Assembly: GCF_003367475.1 (NCBI RefSeq)
Contig: NZ_QRHA01000012.1
Coordinates: 1-64,000 of the forward strand
Length of the DNA stretch: 64,000 nucleotides
Source of the DNA: Alteromonas aestuariivivens
Lineage (GTDB): Bacteria > Pseudomonadota > Gammaproteobacteria > Enterobacterales > Alteromonadaceae
Reading direction: 5' to 3'
Shown here: positions 62,975 to 64,000 of the stretch, one piece after another
How the letters are laid out: each line of letters opens with the position of its first letter
Position numbering within the stretch: the first letter of the stretch is position 1
Program-made: the position numbers and the translations under genes
Notes under the pieces: model-generated
What the model was told of the DNA's origin: nothing
Seen by the model: the letters and a program-made list of their open reading frames with translations, nothing else
Databases searched by the model: none

Positions 62975-63259
62975 TTACTGCTCCTGAACGGGTTTTACCT
63001 GGCCGGAGCGTCTGTCGACGTCTACAGAGACTACCCGGCCATTTTTCTTGAGTACCTTGACCCGGTACTTGTTGGCGCTCTGGTCCACACGCAGTACCCT
63101 GCCATCCACTTTCTGAGCGGCCCGCTTCGCAGCCTGGGCCTTATCGATGGTTTTGTTGTCATTGCCGTTTTGCTGTTGTGCATGCGCATCAGGTGCAGCC
63201 AGCACCGAAATGCAGACCAGCCACAGCATGGCAAACCAGGATCCTTTTGAACCTTTCAT
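62975..63259 (-). CDS. Exported PepSY-domain protein
   Basis: 94 residues from the ATG at 63259, which has GAGGGG upstream; an in-frame start ten codons earlier is less likely. Signal peptide (AMLWLVCISVLAAPDAHA) and a single PepSY-like domain (AAKRAAQKVDGRVLRVDQSANKYRVKVL and VVSVDVDRRSG as landmarks). Such small periplasmic proteins are often encoded with PhoPQ-type systems and may tune the sensor or a protease. Its role is inferred from position. Confidence 0.82.
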   Translation of the reverse strand: MKGSKGSWFAMLWLVCISVLAAPDAHAQQQNGNDNKTIDKAQAAKRAAQKVDGRVLRVDQSANKYRVKVLKKNGRVVSVDVDRRSGQVKPVQEQ

Positions 63260-63478
63260 AACCCCTCTGACGTGTTTATGGACATACACTGCTATTTTTT
63301 ATTTTTATGGGCGGAATTGATAAGTTGCCGCCAGCCATTGGCTTTATTGTATTACAGGTACAATGCGCTAACAGAATAGCAAATTCAACTGAATCGTGCC
63401 TGAATTGGGATTGGGGTTGTACGGCGCCATAAATGCGATGCGAGCGCACCATGCCTGTCATACGAAAAAAGACTTTGG

Positions 63479-63509
63479 AAAAAGGGGGCCAGGTATTGCG
63501 ACCTGGCCC
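63479..63509 (-). terminator. Intrinsic terminator after yciI
   Basis: Read leftward: GGGCCAGGT (63509-63501), six-base loop, ACCTGGCCC (63494-63486), CC and TTTTT. It lies directly after the yciI stop and ends the trp/yciI transcript. Confidence 0.85.
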
Positions 63510-63515
63510 TGAGGC

Positions 63516-63815
63516 TCAGGGCAGCACTTTTTTATAAGGCTTGACCACAACGTCAGCGTAAACACCAGCCGCCACATAGGGGTCGGCTGCGGCCCAGGCT
63601 TGCGCAGCCTGTAGAGAGTCAAATTCCGCCACAACCAGCGAGCCGGTGAATCCGGCAGGCCCGGGATCCGGGCTGTCGATGGCGGGGAACGGGCCGGCAA
63701 TCAGAAGGCGTCCTTCAGCCTTGAGCGCTTCAAGCCGCTCAATATGAGCCGGGCGGGCTGCGAGGCGTTTTTCCAGACTGTTTTCCACATCGGTGGCGCA
63801 AATCATGTAATACAT
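63516..63815 (-). CDS. yciI: YciI family protein
   Basis: 99 residues, ferredoxin-like fold. [24 protein letters not shown] with the conserved histidine and aspartate ([19 protein letters not shown]) and [10 protein letters not shown] match YciI. Relatives have weak dehydrochlorinase-like or unknown activities. It starts four bases after the trpA stop and shares that transcript. Confidence 0.92.
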   Translation of the reverse strand: MYYMICATDVENSLEKRLAARPAHIERLEALKAEGRLLIAGPFPAIDSPDPGPAGFTGSLVVAEFDSLQAAQAWAAADPYVAAGVYADVVVKPYKKVLP

Positions 63816-63819
63816 TGGG

Positions 63820-64000
63820 TTATCCTTTTTGCGTTGCGGCTTTCATGGCGCGAACAAATTCATCCAGTTGCTTTAACATCGTTTCTTTGTCATCGAGATT
63901 GGCGGCAATAATGTTGACTGTGGCAGAGCCGCTGATGGCACCGGCAGCTCCGGCTTCAATCGCGGTTTTCACCTGTTGTGGGGTAGATATACCAAAACCC
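63820..64000 (-). CDS. trpA: Tryptophan synthase alpha chain, C-terminal end (cut by window edge)
   Basis: The last 59 codons: [28 protein letters not shown] and an ending [13 protein letters not shown] (landmarks GFGIS and AISGSA), closely like the end of E. coli TrpA. The phosphate-binding GxGIS and SGSA loops are present. The enzyme cleaves indole-3-glycerol phosphate to indole for TrpB. The start lies beyond the window. Confidence 0.93.
   Translation of the reverse strand, partial: GFGISTPQQVKTAIEAGAAGAISGSATVNIIAANLDDKETMLKQLDEFVRAMKAATQKG

Overview
The window is chromosomal DNA of a gammaproteobacterium. By eye its base composition is moderate (not calculated). Gene content and gene order recall marine Alteromonadales or Cellvibrionales-type bacteria: gltX flanked by tRNA-Val(UAC) and tRNA-Ala(GGC) as in E. 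coli, folX beside yfcH, tesA divergent from ybbA-ybbP, bioA divergent from bioBFCD, a Vibrio-type moaA, a PepSY-PhoP-PhoQ operon, a GlyGly-CTERM protein, and MetJ and LexA operators. The genus cannot be fixed from this sequence alone. There is no rRNA, CRISPR array or intact prophage.

Layout. Positions 1-5.3 kb are the accessory part: the 3' end of an IS3-family transposase that has cut off a response regulator, a TonB-dependent receptor translationally coupled to that regulator, about 1.1 kb without a convincing gene, then a visibly AT-richer pair (a sulfotransferase and an unknown membrane protein). 5.6-17 kb holds envelope and efflux functions: two RND pumps with their periplasmic adaptors, a TetR regulator divergent from the first pump, a GNAT enzyme and a diguanylate cyclase. 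17-22 kb has pqiABC (MCE-type lipid transport) and asnS, separated by a structured non-coding element. 22-28 kb has a Ca2+/Na+ antiporter, a RimK-like ATP-grasp gene coupled to a GNAT-C39 peptidase fusion, and two small unknowns.

27-35 kb is biotin synthesis (bioA, bioBFCD) followed by a phosphatase and a BtuCD-like importer whose genes overlap. 35-43.7 kb holds a class II DAHP synthase, two small genes flanking a near-consensus LexA box, a decayed TPR fragment, an Atm1-type exporter, moaA, a GNAT enzyme and a pseudo-receiver-TPR protein. 43.8-46.9 kb is a tRNA neighbourhood: two tRNA-Val genes with decayed 3' copies, gltX, tRNA-Ala and three tRNA-Glu genes in a tandem array with long hairpins.

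46.9-64 kb contains a polysaccharide deacetylase, an M14 peptidase, a MetJ-controlled 55-residue ORF (the most interesting undescribed item here), dusC, a pair of exported amidohydrolases of which one has lost its metal site, a GlyGly-CTERM cyclophilin, tesA/ybbAP, yfcH-folX, an AI-2E family transporter, phoPQ with a PepSY protein, yciI and the 3' end of trpA.

Candidates for undescribed biology: (1) a five-box MetJ operator with a well-formed promoter upstream of an unrecognised CxxC small protein; (2) the ATP-grasp plus GNAT-C39 pair, a predicted peptide or amino-acid ligation system; (3) a receiver-TPR protein whose phosphorylation residues are all changed; (4) the hairpin-rich tRNA-Glu array and the tRNA-Val 3' remnants.
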